A stretch of 38,447 nucleotides of DNA, from assembly GCA_030530875.1 (NCBI GenBank), contig JAUMUD010000018.1, positions 1-38,447 on the forward strand. Direction: 5' to 3'. Source of the DNA: Corynebacterium sp. (GTDB lineage: Bacteria > Actinomycetota > Actinomycetes > Mycobacteriales > Mycobacteriaceae). Below are positions 32,901 to 38,447 of the stretch, one piece after another. Both the position numbers and the translations under genes were made by a program. The notes under the pieces were generated by a model that did not search any database, was not told where the DNA came from, and was given only the letters and a program-made list of their open reading frames with translations. Each line of letters opens with the position of its first letter. Position 1 is the stretch's first letter.

Positions 32901-35877
32901 GGATCTGGCTCGTGTTGTTACTGGTCAGGTCGATCCAGCCACCGTCAATGTTTATGGTGCTGGTGAGGCTGTGGCTAAGCTTGCTGAGTACTTCGCTTCC
33001 GAGTACCCAGAGTGGAAGACCGAGATGGAGGGCTTTGCAAGCTCCGCACGCAAGACCGATAAGCTTGACTTTGCTTCCGATATTGCGGTTGTGACCGGTG
33101 CAAGTCCACGTTCCATTGCGGCCTCCGTGGTTGCTGGTCTGCTGCGCGGTGGCGCCACTGTTATTGCCACCACCAGCCGCCTGAACCATGAGCGTACTGA
33201 GTTCTACAAGAGCCTCTACCGTGAGAATGCTCGCGGTGGTGCAGCCCTGTGGGTTGTTCCAGCTAACCTCTCCTCCTACGCCGATGTGGATGCATTGGTT
33301 GAGTGGATTGGCAATGAGGAAACTGCCACCGTCAATGGTGCTTCCAAGCTGGTCAAGCCTGCTCAAGTCCCAACGCTTCTCTTCCCATTTGCTGCCCCAC
33401 GCGTTCAGGGTACCCTGGCTGATGCTGGTGCCCAGGCCGAAAACCAGATGCGTCTGCTGCTCTGGAGTGTTGAGCGCCTGATTGCTGGCCTTGGTCAGAT
33501 TGGTGCCAATACCCATGTTGGCCAGCGCCTGCACGTGGTTCTTCCTGGTTCCCCTAACCGTGGCCGTTTCGGTGGCGATGGTGCCTATGGTGAATCCAAG
33601 GCTGCTCTTGATGCACTGGTTCAGCGTTGGAATGCCGAGCCAGTCTGGGCCGATAACACCAGCATTGTCCACACCCTCATTGGTTGGGTTCGTGGCACCG
33701 GTCTGATGGGTGGCAATGACCCACTGGTTGAGGCTGTTGAGGCTGCCGGTGTGACCACCTTCTCCACCGATGAGATTGCTGTGAAGCTCATTGAGTGCGC
33801 CTCTGCTGAGGCCCGCGAGGCTGCTGCTCAGGCTCCTATTACCAAGGACTACACCGGTGGTCTTGGCCAGGCTGAGCTGAACCTTGCTGAGCTGGCACGT
33901 AACGCACGTGCCGAACTGGAGGCCGCTAATGCAGCCTCCAATTCGGGTGAAGAGCAGGTACGCGTCGTCGATGCGCTGCCTAATATTCCTGCACGCAAGG
34001 AGGCTTCCGCTCCTGAGTTCTCTGGCATTAGCCAGAAGCTTGAGGACATGGTGGTTATTGTTGGTGCCGGTGAGCTTGGCCCTTATGGCTCTTCCCGTAC
34101 CCGCTTTGAGGCTGAGCTTGATGGCGACCTCTCCGCAGCTGGTGTGGTTGAGCTGGCCTGGTCCATGGACCTGATCTCCTATGAGAATGGCTGGGTCGAT
34201 GCTGATGGCAATGAGCTTGATGAGGCCGAGATTTACGACCGCTTCCACGATGAGGTCATGGCCCGTGTTGGTGTTCGCCGCTACAATGACGACTTTGACA
34301 TGGTGGATAACCTCGCCCCTGAGCTCACCACCATCTACCTGGATAAGGACATGGAATTCGCCGTGGCTGATGAGGCCACTGCACGTACCTTCCTCGAGTC
34401 CGAGCCTGAAAACACCACTATCGCTTTTGAATCCGGCGAATGGAAGGTCGTACGCAAGGCCGGTAGTGCTATTCGCGTGCCACGTCGTGTAGCTATGAGC
34501 CGCTTTGTTGGTGGTCAGATTCCACAGGGCTTTGACCCAACCGTCTACGGTATTCCAGCCGATATGGCCGATAACCTCGACCGTGTTGCACTGTGGAACC
34601 TGGTGTGCACCGTGGATGCCTTCCTGTCCTCCGGCTTTACCCCAGCTGAGCTGCTGCATCACCTGCACCCAGCACGCATTAGCTCCACGCAGGGTACCGG
34701 TATGGGTGCTATGGAGAGTCTGCGCAGCCTCTACCTGGACCGTATTTTGGCTGAGCCACGTGCTAATGACATCCTGCAGGAGGCCCTGCCAAATGTTGTG
34801 GCAGCGCACGTCATGCAGTCCTATGTTGGTGGCTATGGCCAGATGATTCACCCAGTTGGTGCTTGTGCCACCGCGGCTGTTTCCGTGGAGGAAGGCATGG
34901 ACAAGATTCGTCTTGGCAAGGCCGACTTCGTGGTCGCCGGCGGTATTGATGACCTCTCCGTTGAGGGCATCACCGGCTTCGGTGACATGGCCGCAACCGC
35001 CGATTCCGCCGAGCTTGCCGCCAAGGGCATCGAGGACCGCTATTTCTCCCGCGCCAATGACCGTCGCCGCGCTGGCTTCATTGAATCCAATGGTGGTGGC
35101 ACCATCCTGCTGGCTCGCGGTAGCGTGGCTGCCGACCTCGGCCTCCCAGTTCTTGGTGTGGTTGGTTACGCACAGTCCTTCGCTGACGGTGCACACACCT
35201 CCATTCCAGCTCCTGGCCTGGGCGCACTCGCAGCTGCTTGCGGTGGTCCTCAGTCTGGCCTTGCGACGAGCCTCCGCGCTCTCGACGTCTCTGCCGATGA
35301 GGTCTCCATCCTGTCCAAGCACGACACCTCCACCAATGCCAATGACCCGAATGAGTCCGAGCTTCACGAGTCCATCGCCGAAGCCCTCGGCCGTAAGGAA
35401 GGCAACCCACTCTATGTGATTTCTCAGAAGACTCTGACCGGTCACGCCAAGGGTGGTGCCGCTGCCTTCCAGATCATTGGTCTGACCCAGGTTCTGGCTG
35501 CCGGTGAGCTTCCTGCTAACCGAAGCCTCGACTGTGTGGATCCAGTTCTTGCCAAGAATGAGCACCTGGTCTGGCTGCGTGACCGTCTGGTTCACTCTGC
35601 CAAGGCTGGCTTCGTGACCTCCCTTGGTTTCGGTCACGTCTCCGCTCTGGTTGCCGTTGTTCACCCAGAGGCCTTCTACAAGGCAGTGGAAGAACAGCGC
35701 GGTCAAGACCTGCGCGAGGCTGCTGCCCAGCGTCTGGCCGCCGGTTCCCGTCGTATTCTTGACGGCATCTACGGTGGTGAGGCTCTCTATGAGCGTCCAG
35801 TGGAGCGCAACCTGGGTAAGAATGCCAAGGCTAAGGAGAAGAAGATCCTCATCGACCCTGAGGCTCGTATCTTCTAG
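26977..35877 (+). CDS. fas: Type I fatty acid synthase, multidomain
   Basis: This encodes 2966 residues. GTG 26977 follows AAGGAGAA by 9 bases. It carries the full fungal/mycobacterial-type fused FAS: acetyltransferase (GHSQG, Ser128); FMN enoyl reductase (from about 385; MMLPGMTPTTVDP, VEGGKAGGHHS near 540); MaoC-type dehydratase (SGDRNPIHVSD … VHGMW near 1155); malonyl/palmitoyl transferase (AFPGQGIQSQGMGMD near 1268, GHSVGE with Ser1369); Ala/Pro/Glu-rich linker (1664-1708); acyl carrier domain (GVSSRRNQ, phosphopantetheine Ser1745); ketoreductase (VVTGASPRSIA near 2035); and ketosynthase (Cys2630 in GACATA, His motifs later). It makes the acyl chains for membrane lipids and mycolate precursors. 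The phosphopantetheinyl transferase domain is not fused but encoded next, with a 1-base overlap. The gene contains no TTA, CTA or TCA codon. Confidence 0.97.
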   Translation: MSTYSDQITVPENMARPVSETFALAFAGQGFPWLPTLKEQVVGQIHETIAGVIAEAASLIEPLEDVISGTRPFGFAPLEWAQQEQLSVPAHHAAVSVPGIFLAQLGTLESLKAQGLDIAAAKTVIGHSQGALGVAAVEHPEKAAQILAIAELIGAALSRTARTTGLIAAGEATPMLAVRGATREQIEAAIARISGAELAIGLKNSRDSFVVVGAPAALEDLRSVLSAMSAKSVKEVEEKLRGGAAFAPKTEYLSVDVAFHHPALQPAVDQVVSWATELNLDVELARGLAQAIIIDPVDWVESVASAASTGVEWIFDLGPAAGVSKLTEANVAGQGIGVIAAATVEGQDALFDAGKTPARPRPWSDFAPQLVRENGQVRLSTAFSRLTGRSPMMLPGMTPTTVDPEIVAAAANGGHWAEMAGGGQVTPEIFQAHLDKLKSLLKPGVNVQFNSMFLDPYLWKLHVGATKLVPKARANGAPIDGLVVTAGMPDQEEALALIESLRAGGFSWVSFKPGAVKHIHKVLKVARAVPDFTIIMQVEGGKAGGHHSWEDLDELLIATYDDIRQTPNVVLCVGGGIATPEQAADYIDGSWAAKYELPNMPVDGILLGTVAMATKEAKTSESVKKLLVETAGTHGWVGAGHAADGMASGRSQLGADIHEIDNSAAKAGRLLDEVAGDEEAVAARREEIIAAIAKTAKPYFGDLESMTYRAWLERYLELSGPFKGEWTDPSWLKRYEDMVARAEARLNPQDHGTLELAVSVDASNPAAAIEQLASLYDLEQILHPADRDWFLKLARIPGKPVNFVPVIDKDVRRWWRSDSLWQAQDERYDADQVCIIPGISAVAGITKLNEPVADLLDRFNAASISRLETSGQEVQEGASALEHILTAPGMNWAGRDVQNILHRIAPASEWVINGDSATCADATITMSGTTAKVVVALGKNARVAGKDAVLEFTIEAPQIPGQSPIISQADADEAMSALTVLAAGGQLAEGTFTTTFNGAQAADYAAVTAGMLGSDLAPAGLAPDVLVGYAWPAIFAAVKNSGVVEGMLDLVHLEHQIDLDAALPKAGTELSIAAKTEAVADTDLGRVILVTATIEAEGQSLARLTERFAIRGRSGNEPMPQAGEQLATTVADTPRSFRAQTHLHAPENMRAFAITSGDRNPIHVSDVAARMAGLGAPIVHGMWTSAIAQLVASAATEDQPAREICDYHAQMLAPIPLGADLEVTVVRKGMDNRAGRGEVREITVAANGETALIATATVRAPRTFYAFPGQGIQSQGMGMDSYASSAAARDIWDRADRHTRANLGFSILEIVRNNPTEVVVKGERFHHPKGVLFLTQFTQVAMATLGVAQIAHMREAHALEDSAFFAGHSVGEYNALAAYAGTLSLEGVVEIVYRRGLTMHRLVERDEHGVSNYGLAALRPNKMGLTKDTVAEFVAAISEKTGEFLEIVNYNIAGVQYAVAGTTKGLAALAAAAEEKAPGQRAYIQIPGIDVPFHSSKLRDGVADFRAHLDRLLPETVDLGVLVGRYIPNLVARPFEVSADFVADMMKVAQHPIVEELHQRLLAHESGAVTLDEAAINSTARSMLVELLAWQFASPVRWIETQDLALTKLGIERFVEVGVGSSPTVANMFGQTLRLPQYQAYHPEALNIERDSAVVFATDSVPVPAAEAPAAEAEETAPAEAAPVAEAAPAPTTAPAAPAAASGPVSDIVFTPADATEMLIAQWTKVRPDQMSATDTIEALVEGVSSRRNQLLLDLGVEFGLGAIDGAADAELADLKKTVTGMAKGYTAFGPVLGEAAADALRRITGPAGKKPAYVAERVSGTWGLGQGWVDHVTAAVVLGTREGSSLRGGELATLTGSLDDVIDTAVQQVAAAQGVAVAKPGAGAGAGGGVVDSAALNEFAEKVTGENGILAETARGILRGLGLEQEIPLPEAPDTELYDTVSRELGSDWPRLVAPSFSAAKALQLDDRWASAREDLARVVTGQVDPATVNVYGAGEAVAKLAEYFASEYPEWKTEMEGFASSARKTDKLDFASDIAVVTGASPRSIAASVVAGLLRGGATVIATTSRLNHERTEFYKSLYRENARGGAALWVVPANLSSYADVDALVEWIGNEETATVNGASKLVKPAQVPTLLFPFAAPRVQGTLADAGAQAENQMRLLLWSVERLIAGLGQIGANTHVGQRLHVVLPGSPNRGRFGGDGAYGESKAALDALVQRWNAEPVWADNTSIVHTLIGWVRGTGLMGGNDPLVEAVEAAGVTTFSTDEIAVKLIECASAEAREAAAQAPITKDYTGGLGQAELNLAELARNARAELEAANAASNSGEEQVRVVDALPNIPARKEASAPEFSGISQKLEDMVVIVGAGELGPYGSSRTRFEAELDGDLSAAGVVELAWSMDLISYENGWVDADGNELDEAEIYDRFHDEVMARVGVRRYNDDFDMVDNLAPELTTIYLDKDMEFAVADEATARTFLESEPENTTIAFESGEWKVVRKAGSAIRVPRRVAMSRFVGGQIPQGFDPTVYGIPADMADNLDRVALWNLVCTVDAFLSSGFTPAELLHHLHPARISSTQGTGMGAMESLRSLYLDRILAEPRANDILQEALPNVVAAHVMQSYVGGYGQMIHPVGACATAAVSVEEGMDKIRLGKADFVVAGGIDDLSVEGITGFGDMAATADSAELAAKGIEDRYFSRANDRRRAGFIESNGGGTILLARGSVAADLGLPVLGVVGYAQSFADGAHTSIPAPGLGALAAACGGPQSGLATSLRALDVSADEVSILSKHDTSTNANDPNESELHESIAEALGRKEGNPLYVISQKTLTGHAKGGAAAFQIIGLTQVLAAGELPANRSLDCVDPVLAKNEHLVWLRDRLVHSAKAGFVTSLGFGHVSALVAVVHPEAFYKAVEEQRGQDLREAAAQRLAAGSRRILDGIYGGEALYERPVERNLGKNAKAKEKKILIDPEARIF

Positions 35878-36254
35878 TGATTGGTATCGACCTCGTCCAC
35901 ATTCCCAGCTTCGCCGAACAGCTGGCGATGCCTGGCTCACGCTTTGAGCAGGTATTCTCCGTGGCGGAGCTGCGTGTGGCGCACGCCAAGCCCGACCGTG
36001 CAACCTATCTTGCGGGGCGTTGGGCTGCCAAAGAAGCCTTTATCAAGGCCTGGGATAATACCCTCTTTGGTCACGAGCCCCGTATTAATACCGTGAACTG
36101 GTCCGAAATTTCCGTGGACCAGGATCGCTATGGACGCACCCGGATCGTGCTCTCCGGCGCCATTCGGGAGTCTTGCGAATACAAAAATATCCCCGTCTCA
36201 ATTAGTCATGACGGGGAGTACGCTACGGCCATAGTACAACTTCCGTTGAACTAA
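35877..36254 (+). CDS. acpS: Holo-[acyl-carrier-protein] synthase (4'-phosphopantetheinyl transferase)
   Basis: This encodes 125 residues. The enzyme transfers phosphopantetheine from CoA to the carrier-domain Ser of the upstream synthase. MIGIDLVHIPSF carries the Mg-binding Asp, and RWAAKEAFIKAW carries the conserved Glu and Lys; the SISHDGEYATA end is typical. GTG 35877 overlaps the fas stop (TAGTG), so translation is coupled. The stop interlocks with that of the convergent TetR gene (36251-36254), leaving no intergenic space for a terminator. Confidence 0.95.
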   Translation: MIGIDLVHIPSFAEQLAMPGSRFEQVFSVAELRVAHAKPDRATYLAGRWAAKEAFIKAWDNTLFGHEPRINTVNWSEISVDQDRYGRTRIVLSGAIRESCEYKNIPVSISHDGEYATAIVQLPLN

Positions 36255-36856
36255 CCGGCGACGGAGAACAGGTAGGCTAATAACATCTTCTTGAGTTCCT
36301 CCACGGTGAACTCAAGGTGGCCTTCCACACCATAATTAAGCAGCGAAAAGACTGTGTGCAGCAAAATGGATGCAGTCTCCATTCGCTGCTTTTCTTCTGC
36401 CGCAGGGTTAAGCGGCTTCAAAATCTGGGCGATGATGACCAGCAGCTGCTGTTCCGTATCGGCAGCAGTCAGACGGGTAGCAGGGGTGGACTGCACAGCG
36501 AGCCAGACGGCACGACGGCTTGGGTCCTTGGCCCAAAGGTCGGCCAAGTGATCGATGAACTCGTCGAGAATTTCAGGCCACTGCAGGGCCGGAACCCGCT
36601 GAGAGAATTTTGCCAGCTCAGCGGTAATAGCCTCTGCATCCTGGCGGTCAAGCTCACAAATGAGCACATATTTATTAGCGAAGAACTGGTAGAGCGTACC
36701 AATAGGTACCTCTGCACGTTTGGCCACCTCATCAAAGGTAAAAGACTCAAAGCCATGGGTGACCAAAACCTCACGGGCGCATGCCAGAATACGCGCATAT
36801 CGTTCACGACTGCGCTGCTGGCTTGGGCGCCTCCTGGGGCGGAGAATCTCTTCCAC
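36251..36856 (-). CDS. fasR: TetR-family regulator, FasR-like repressor of fatty acid synthesis
   Basis: This encodes 201 residues. The helix-turn-helix lies at about 20-65 (RILACAREVLVTHGFESFTFDEVAKRAEV … TLYQFFANKYVLI, broken here for length), preceded by a basic Arg-rich arm. The C-terminal ligand domain is helical. In C. glutamicum the TetR regulator FasR, which represses fas and acc genes in response to acyl-CoA supply, is encoded at the equivalent place near a fas gene, acpS and bcp, so this is probably its orthologue. GTG start lies 2 bases after the bcp stop with no clear ribosome site, implying coupling to bcp translation. Confidence 0.8.
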   Translation of the reverse strand: MEEILRPRRRPSQQRSRERYARILACAREVLVTHGFESFTFDEVAKRAEVPIGTLYQFFANKYVLICELDRQDAEAITAELAKFSQRVPALQWPEILDEFIDHLADLWAKDPSRRAVWLAVQSTPATRLTAADTEQQLLVIIAQILKPLNPAAEEKQRMETASILLHTVFSLLNYGVEGHLEFTVEELKKMLLAYLFSVAG

Positions 36857-36858
36857 TA

Positions 36859-37332
36859 TTACTGAGTAAGTTCTTTCACAATACGGGCCACATGGCCGGT
36901 GGCCTTGACATTATACTTGGCAAAACCAATGGTGCCATCAGCCTCCACCAGGAAGGTGGAGCGAATAACACCCTGAACAATCTTGCCGTAATTCTTCTTT
37001 TCGCCAAAAGCACCCCACTCCTGCATGACCGTCTTGTCGGCGTCAGAAAGCAGCGGGAAGTTGAGCTCATGGTCCTCACGGAACTTCTGAAGCTTCTCCA
37101 CCTTGTCCGGGGAGATGCCGACCACGGCAATGCCCAAATCATTCAGCGGCGCCAAAGAGTCGCGGAAATCACAGGCCTCTTTGGTGCAGCCAGGGGTATT
37201 GGCCCTGGGGTAGAAGTAGACCAGTACACGCTGGCCAGCAAAATCCGACAGGGAAGTAGTGCCACCCTGATCATTGGGTAGGCTAAATTCAGGGGCCTTA
37301 TCGCCTGGCTCTAAACGTGAGGAATTAGTCAT
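36859..37332 (-). CDS. bcp: Thioredoxin-dependent peroxiredoxin (BCP/PrxQ type)
   Basis: This encodes 157 residues and reduces hydrogen peroxide and organic hydroperoxides. The motif YPRANTPGCTKEACDFRD holds the peroxidatic Cys49 and the resolving Cys54, the PrxQ arrangement. APEFSLPNDQG and RSTFLVEADGTI are also conserved. A TATCCT -10 on the minus strand (37345-37340) lies 7 bases before the ATG and no ribosome site is seen, so the mRNA is probably leaderless. It is the first gene of a bcp-fasR operon. Confidence 0.95.
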   Translation of the reverse strand: MTNSSRLEPGDKAPEFSLPNDQGGTTSLSDFAGQRVLVYFYPRANTPGCTKEACDFRDSLAPLNDLGIAVVGISPDKVEKLQKFREDHELNFPLLSDADKTVMQEWGAFGEKKNYGKIVQGVIRSTFLVEADGTIGFAKYNVKATGHVARIVKELTQ

Positions 37333-37339
37333 GTCTACC

Positions 37340-37345
37340 AGGATA
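37340..37345 (-). promoter_or_regulatory. -10 element of bcp (leaderless)
   Basis: TATCCT on the minus strand stands 7 bases before the bcp ATG. Confidence 0.5.
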
Positions 37346-37401
37346 CCAAAGACAGTGTTAGTATCTTAACTAGTTGATTAAAACACGAAAGGACTTGCCC
37401 T

Positions 37402-37674
37402 ATGGCACGCAATATTGATGACATCGAGCGCGATATTGAACGCACCCGCAAGCAGCTTGCTTCCACTCTTGATCAGATTGCCGACCGCACCAAGCCATCT
37501 AACATGGTCAATGATGCTAAGAAGAGCCTGACTGAGAAGCTGAAGGACCCACAGGTCCGCAATATTGCCGGTGCTGTTGCCGGTGTGGCCGCAGGTATCG
37601 TGATTATCACCCTGGCAGCTCGCCACCGCCGTAACCGTCAGCTGCGCGAGCTGCGTAAGCTGCTCTCCGCTTAA
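37402..37674 (+). CDS. DUF3618 family small membrane protein
   Basis: This encodes 90 residues; ATG follows AAAGGA by 8 bases. The N-terminal ARNIDDIERDIERTRKQLA is the hallmark of DUF3618, predicted to form a coiled-coil-like helix to about residue 50. One transmembrane helix (about 56-74) is followed by a very basic end (RHRRNRQLRELRKLL). The function is unknown; actinobacterial members are often described as cell-envelope associated. Its TAA interlocks with the convergent pncA TAA through TTAA. Confidence 0.88.
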   Translation: MARNIDDIERDIERTRKQLASTLDQIADRTKPSNMVNDAKKSLTEKLKDPQVRNIAGAVAGVAAGIVIITLAARHRRNRQLRELRKLLSA

Positions 37675-38237
37675 AGCCCGAGCTTAATTTCAATACCGGC
37701 TGTCCTCATATCCTCGAGGGCAGCCTTTCCTGTATCTACAGAGACTGGGGCGACCAGGTCACGCAAAAGCCTGACGTCAAAGCCACGCTGCTTGGCATCC
37801 ATGGCGGTTTGGCGCACGCAGTAGTCCGTAGCAATGCCACAGACGTCCACATAATGCACTCCACGACTCTTAAGCCAGTTCTCGAGTGAGGTGTCCTGAT
37901 AGAGGCCCTCAAAGCCGGAATAGGCGGCAGTATAGCGTCCCTTGCAGAAGGTGCCGTCAATGAGGTCCTCAACGTTCTTGATTTCCTGGTGGAATTCCGC
38001 GCCGAAGGTATCGGCCTCACAGTGCACAGGCCAGGTGTTAATGAAGTCGGGATTTTCGGACCAGTGGGTGCCAGGGGAGACATGCCAGTCCTTGGTAGCT
38101 ACCACGGTCGTGTACTTTTCATGATTGGCACGTAAATATTGTGCGATCTTTTTGGCCACTACGGCGCCAGAACGCGTAGCGAGGGCACCGCCAGGGCAGA
38201 AGTCATTTTGGACATCGACAATAATTAGAGCACGCAT
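37671..38237 (-). CDS. pncA: Nicotinamidase (pyrazinamidase)
   Basis: This encodes 188 residues and hydrolyses nicotinamide to nicotinate, feeding pncB in NAD salvage. Catalytic Asp8 (IVDVQNDF), Lys99 (TFCKGRY) and Cys140 (GIATDYCV) are present, with metal ligands Asp50, His52, His58 and His72. ATG 38237 is chosen rather than an in-frame start 26 codons upstream because TATCCT lies 6 bases before it and the longer reading would run through the tRNA-Lys terminator. Confidence 0.94.
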   Translation of the reverse strand: MRALIIVDVQNDFCPGGALATRSGAVVAKKIAQYLRANHEKYTTVVATKDWHVSPGTHWSENPDFINTWPVHCEADTFGAEFHQEIKNVEDLIDGTFCKGRYTAAYSGFEGLYQDTSLENWLKSRGVHYVDVCGIATDYCVRQTAMDAKQRGFDVRLLRDLVAPVSVDTGKAALEDMRTAGIEIKLGL

Positions 38238-38243
38238 GCATCT

Positions 38244-38249
38244 AGGATA
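38244..38249 (-). promoter_or_regulatory. -10 element of pncA (leaderless)
   Basis: TATCCT on the minus strand is 6 bases from the pncA ATG, identical to the bcp -10 hexamer. Confidence 0.5.
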
Positions 38250-38251
38250 GC

Positions 38252-38282
38252 AAAAAGCCCCAGGCCTGAGCCTAGGGCTTTT
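38252..38282 (-). terminator. Terminator of tRNA-Lys on the minus strand
   Basis: A 13-base arm pair (38253-38265 with 38270-38282, one mismatch) around a four-base loop ends in TTTTT on the minus strand, 1 base past the tRNA 3' end and directly before the pncA -10. Confidence 0.8.
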
Positions 38283-38283
38283 G

Positions 38284-38356
38284 TGCGCCATCAGGGACTC
38301 GAACCCCGAACCCACTGATTAAGAGTCAGTTGCTCTACCAATTGAGCTAATGGCGC
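38284..38356 (-). tRNA. tRNA-Lys(CUU)
   Basis: This is 73 bases, no encoded CCA. On the minus strand the acceptor stem GCGCCAT pairs with ATGGCGC. The anticodon stem ACTGA/TCAGT closes the loop CTCTTAA, giving anticodon CTT. The D-loop AGCTCAATTGGTAGAGCA and T-loop GTTCGAGTC are standard. Confidence 0.95.
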
Positions 38357-38393
38357 GAACTTTTATTTACAAGCCGTTCGCAAGAAGGCTTGG

Positions 38394-38447
38394 TGCGCCA
38401 TCAGGGACTCGAACCCCGAACCCACTGATTAAGAGTCAGTTGCTCTA
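38394..38447 (-). tRNA. Second tRNA-Lys(CUU), cut by the window end
   Basis: All 54 bases present are identical to the 3' part of the tRNA at 38284-38356, including the anticodon arm. The 5' part lies beyond the window. The two are tandem, 37 bases apart, and no terminator is seen between them, so they are probably co-transcribed. Confidence 0.9.

Noticed and set aside
26938-36003. 3021-codon open frame antisense to fas
   Set aside because: It is exactly in register with fas and arises from absence of TTA, CTA and TCA codons; its translation has no recognisable domains.
38238-38315. 26-codon N-terminal extension of pncA
   Set aside because: It would run through the tRNA-Lys terminator and the pncA -10 box; homologues start at MRALIIVDVQ-type sequence.
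38394-38447. Truncated tRNA pseudogene
   Set aside because: It is cut only by the window edge; every base present matches the complete neighbouring tRNA-Lys.

Overview
The window is chromosomal DNA from a Corynebacterium. The evidence is a single-polypeptide fatty acid synthase (type I) followed by a separate acpS and a FasR-like regulator, a gene order pncB–clpS–DUF2017–rhomboid–murI–cpdA–rph–rdgB that parallels Mycobacterium tuberculosis Rv1330c–Rv1343c, an HtaA haem-binding domain, DtxR-type iron boxes, GlxR-type sites and many leaderless promoters. No insertion sequence, prophage or CRISPR array was seen.

Region 1 (1–16150) looks like an iron-acquisition island. The C-terminal end of one gene (1–165) and three complete genes (456–2768, 3134–5605, 5975–8245) encode large secreted proteins. 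The complete ones have a signal peptide, N-terminal immunoglobulin-like domains, a YncE/NHL-type beta-propeller and a conserved C-terminal hydrophobic segment ending in LPPxP or similar. A small secreted protein (8362–8898) carries only the N-terminal domain. A tightly packed operon follows (9285–16150): a Tat/lipoprotein substrate-binding protein, two membrane-anchored Ig-like proteins of unknown function, two FepD/FepG-like permeases and a FepC-like ATPase. Sequences resembling the DtxR box precede almost every transcription unit here.

Region 2 (16183–26655) is conserved housekeeping: pncB, a membrane protein with a degenerate J-domain, clpS, a DUF2017 gene, a rhomboid protease, murI, a cAMP-phosphodiesterase-like cpdA, rph, rdgB and two small membrane proteins. 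A further member of the iron family, an HtaA domain fused to a beta-propeller (21521–24073), sits between cpdA and rph with its own iron boxes.

Region 3 (26681–38447) holds tRNA-Leu(UAG), the fas-I gene (2966 codons), acpS, a TetR regulator (FasR-like), bcp peroxiredoxin, a DUF3618 protein, pncA nicotinamidase and two tandem tRNA-Lys(CUU) genes, the second cut by the window end. pncB and pncA together supply the nicotinamide-to-NAD salvage route.

The most interesting candidate system is the iron-regulated set of propeller and Ig-domain surface proteins with the FepBDGC-type transporter. One reading is a capture-and-relay pathway for haem or a ferric siderophore: propellers in the outer (mycolate) membrane, a small soluble carrier, two plasma-membrane-tethered receptors, then the ABC importer. 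The parts are seen in the sequence; the relay and the ligand are inference.
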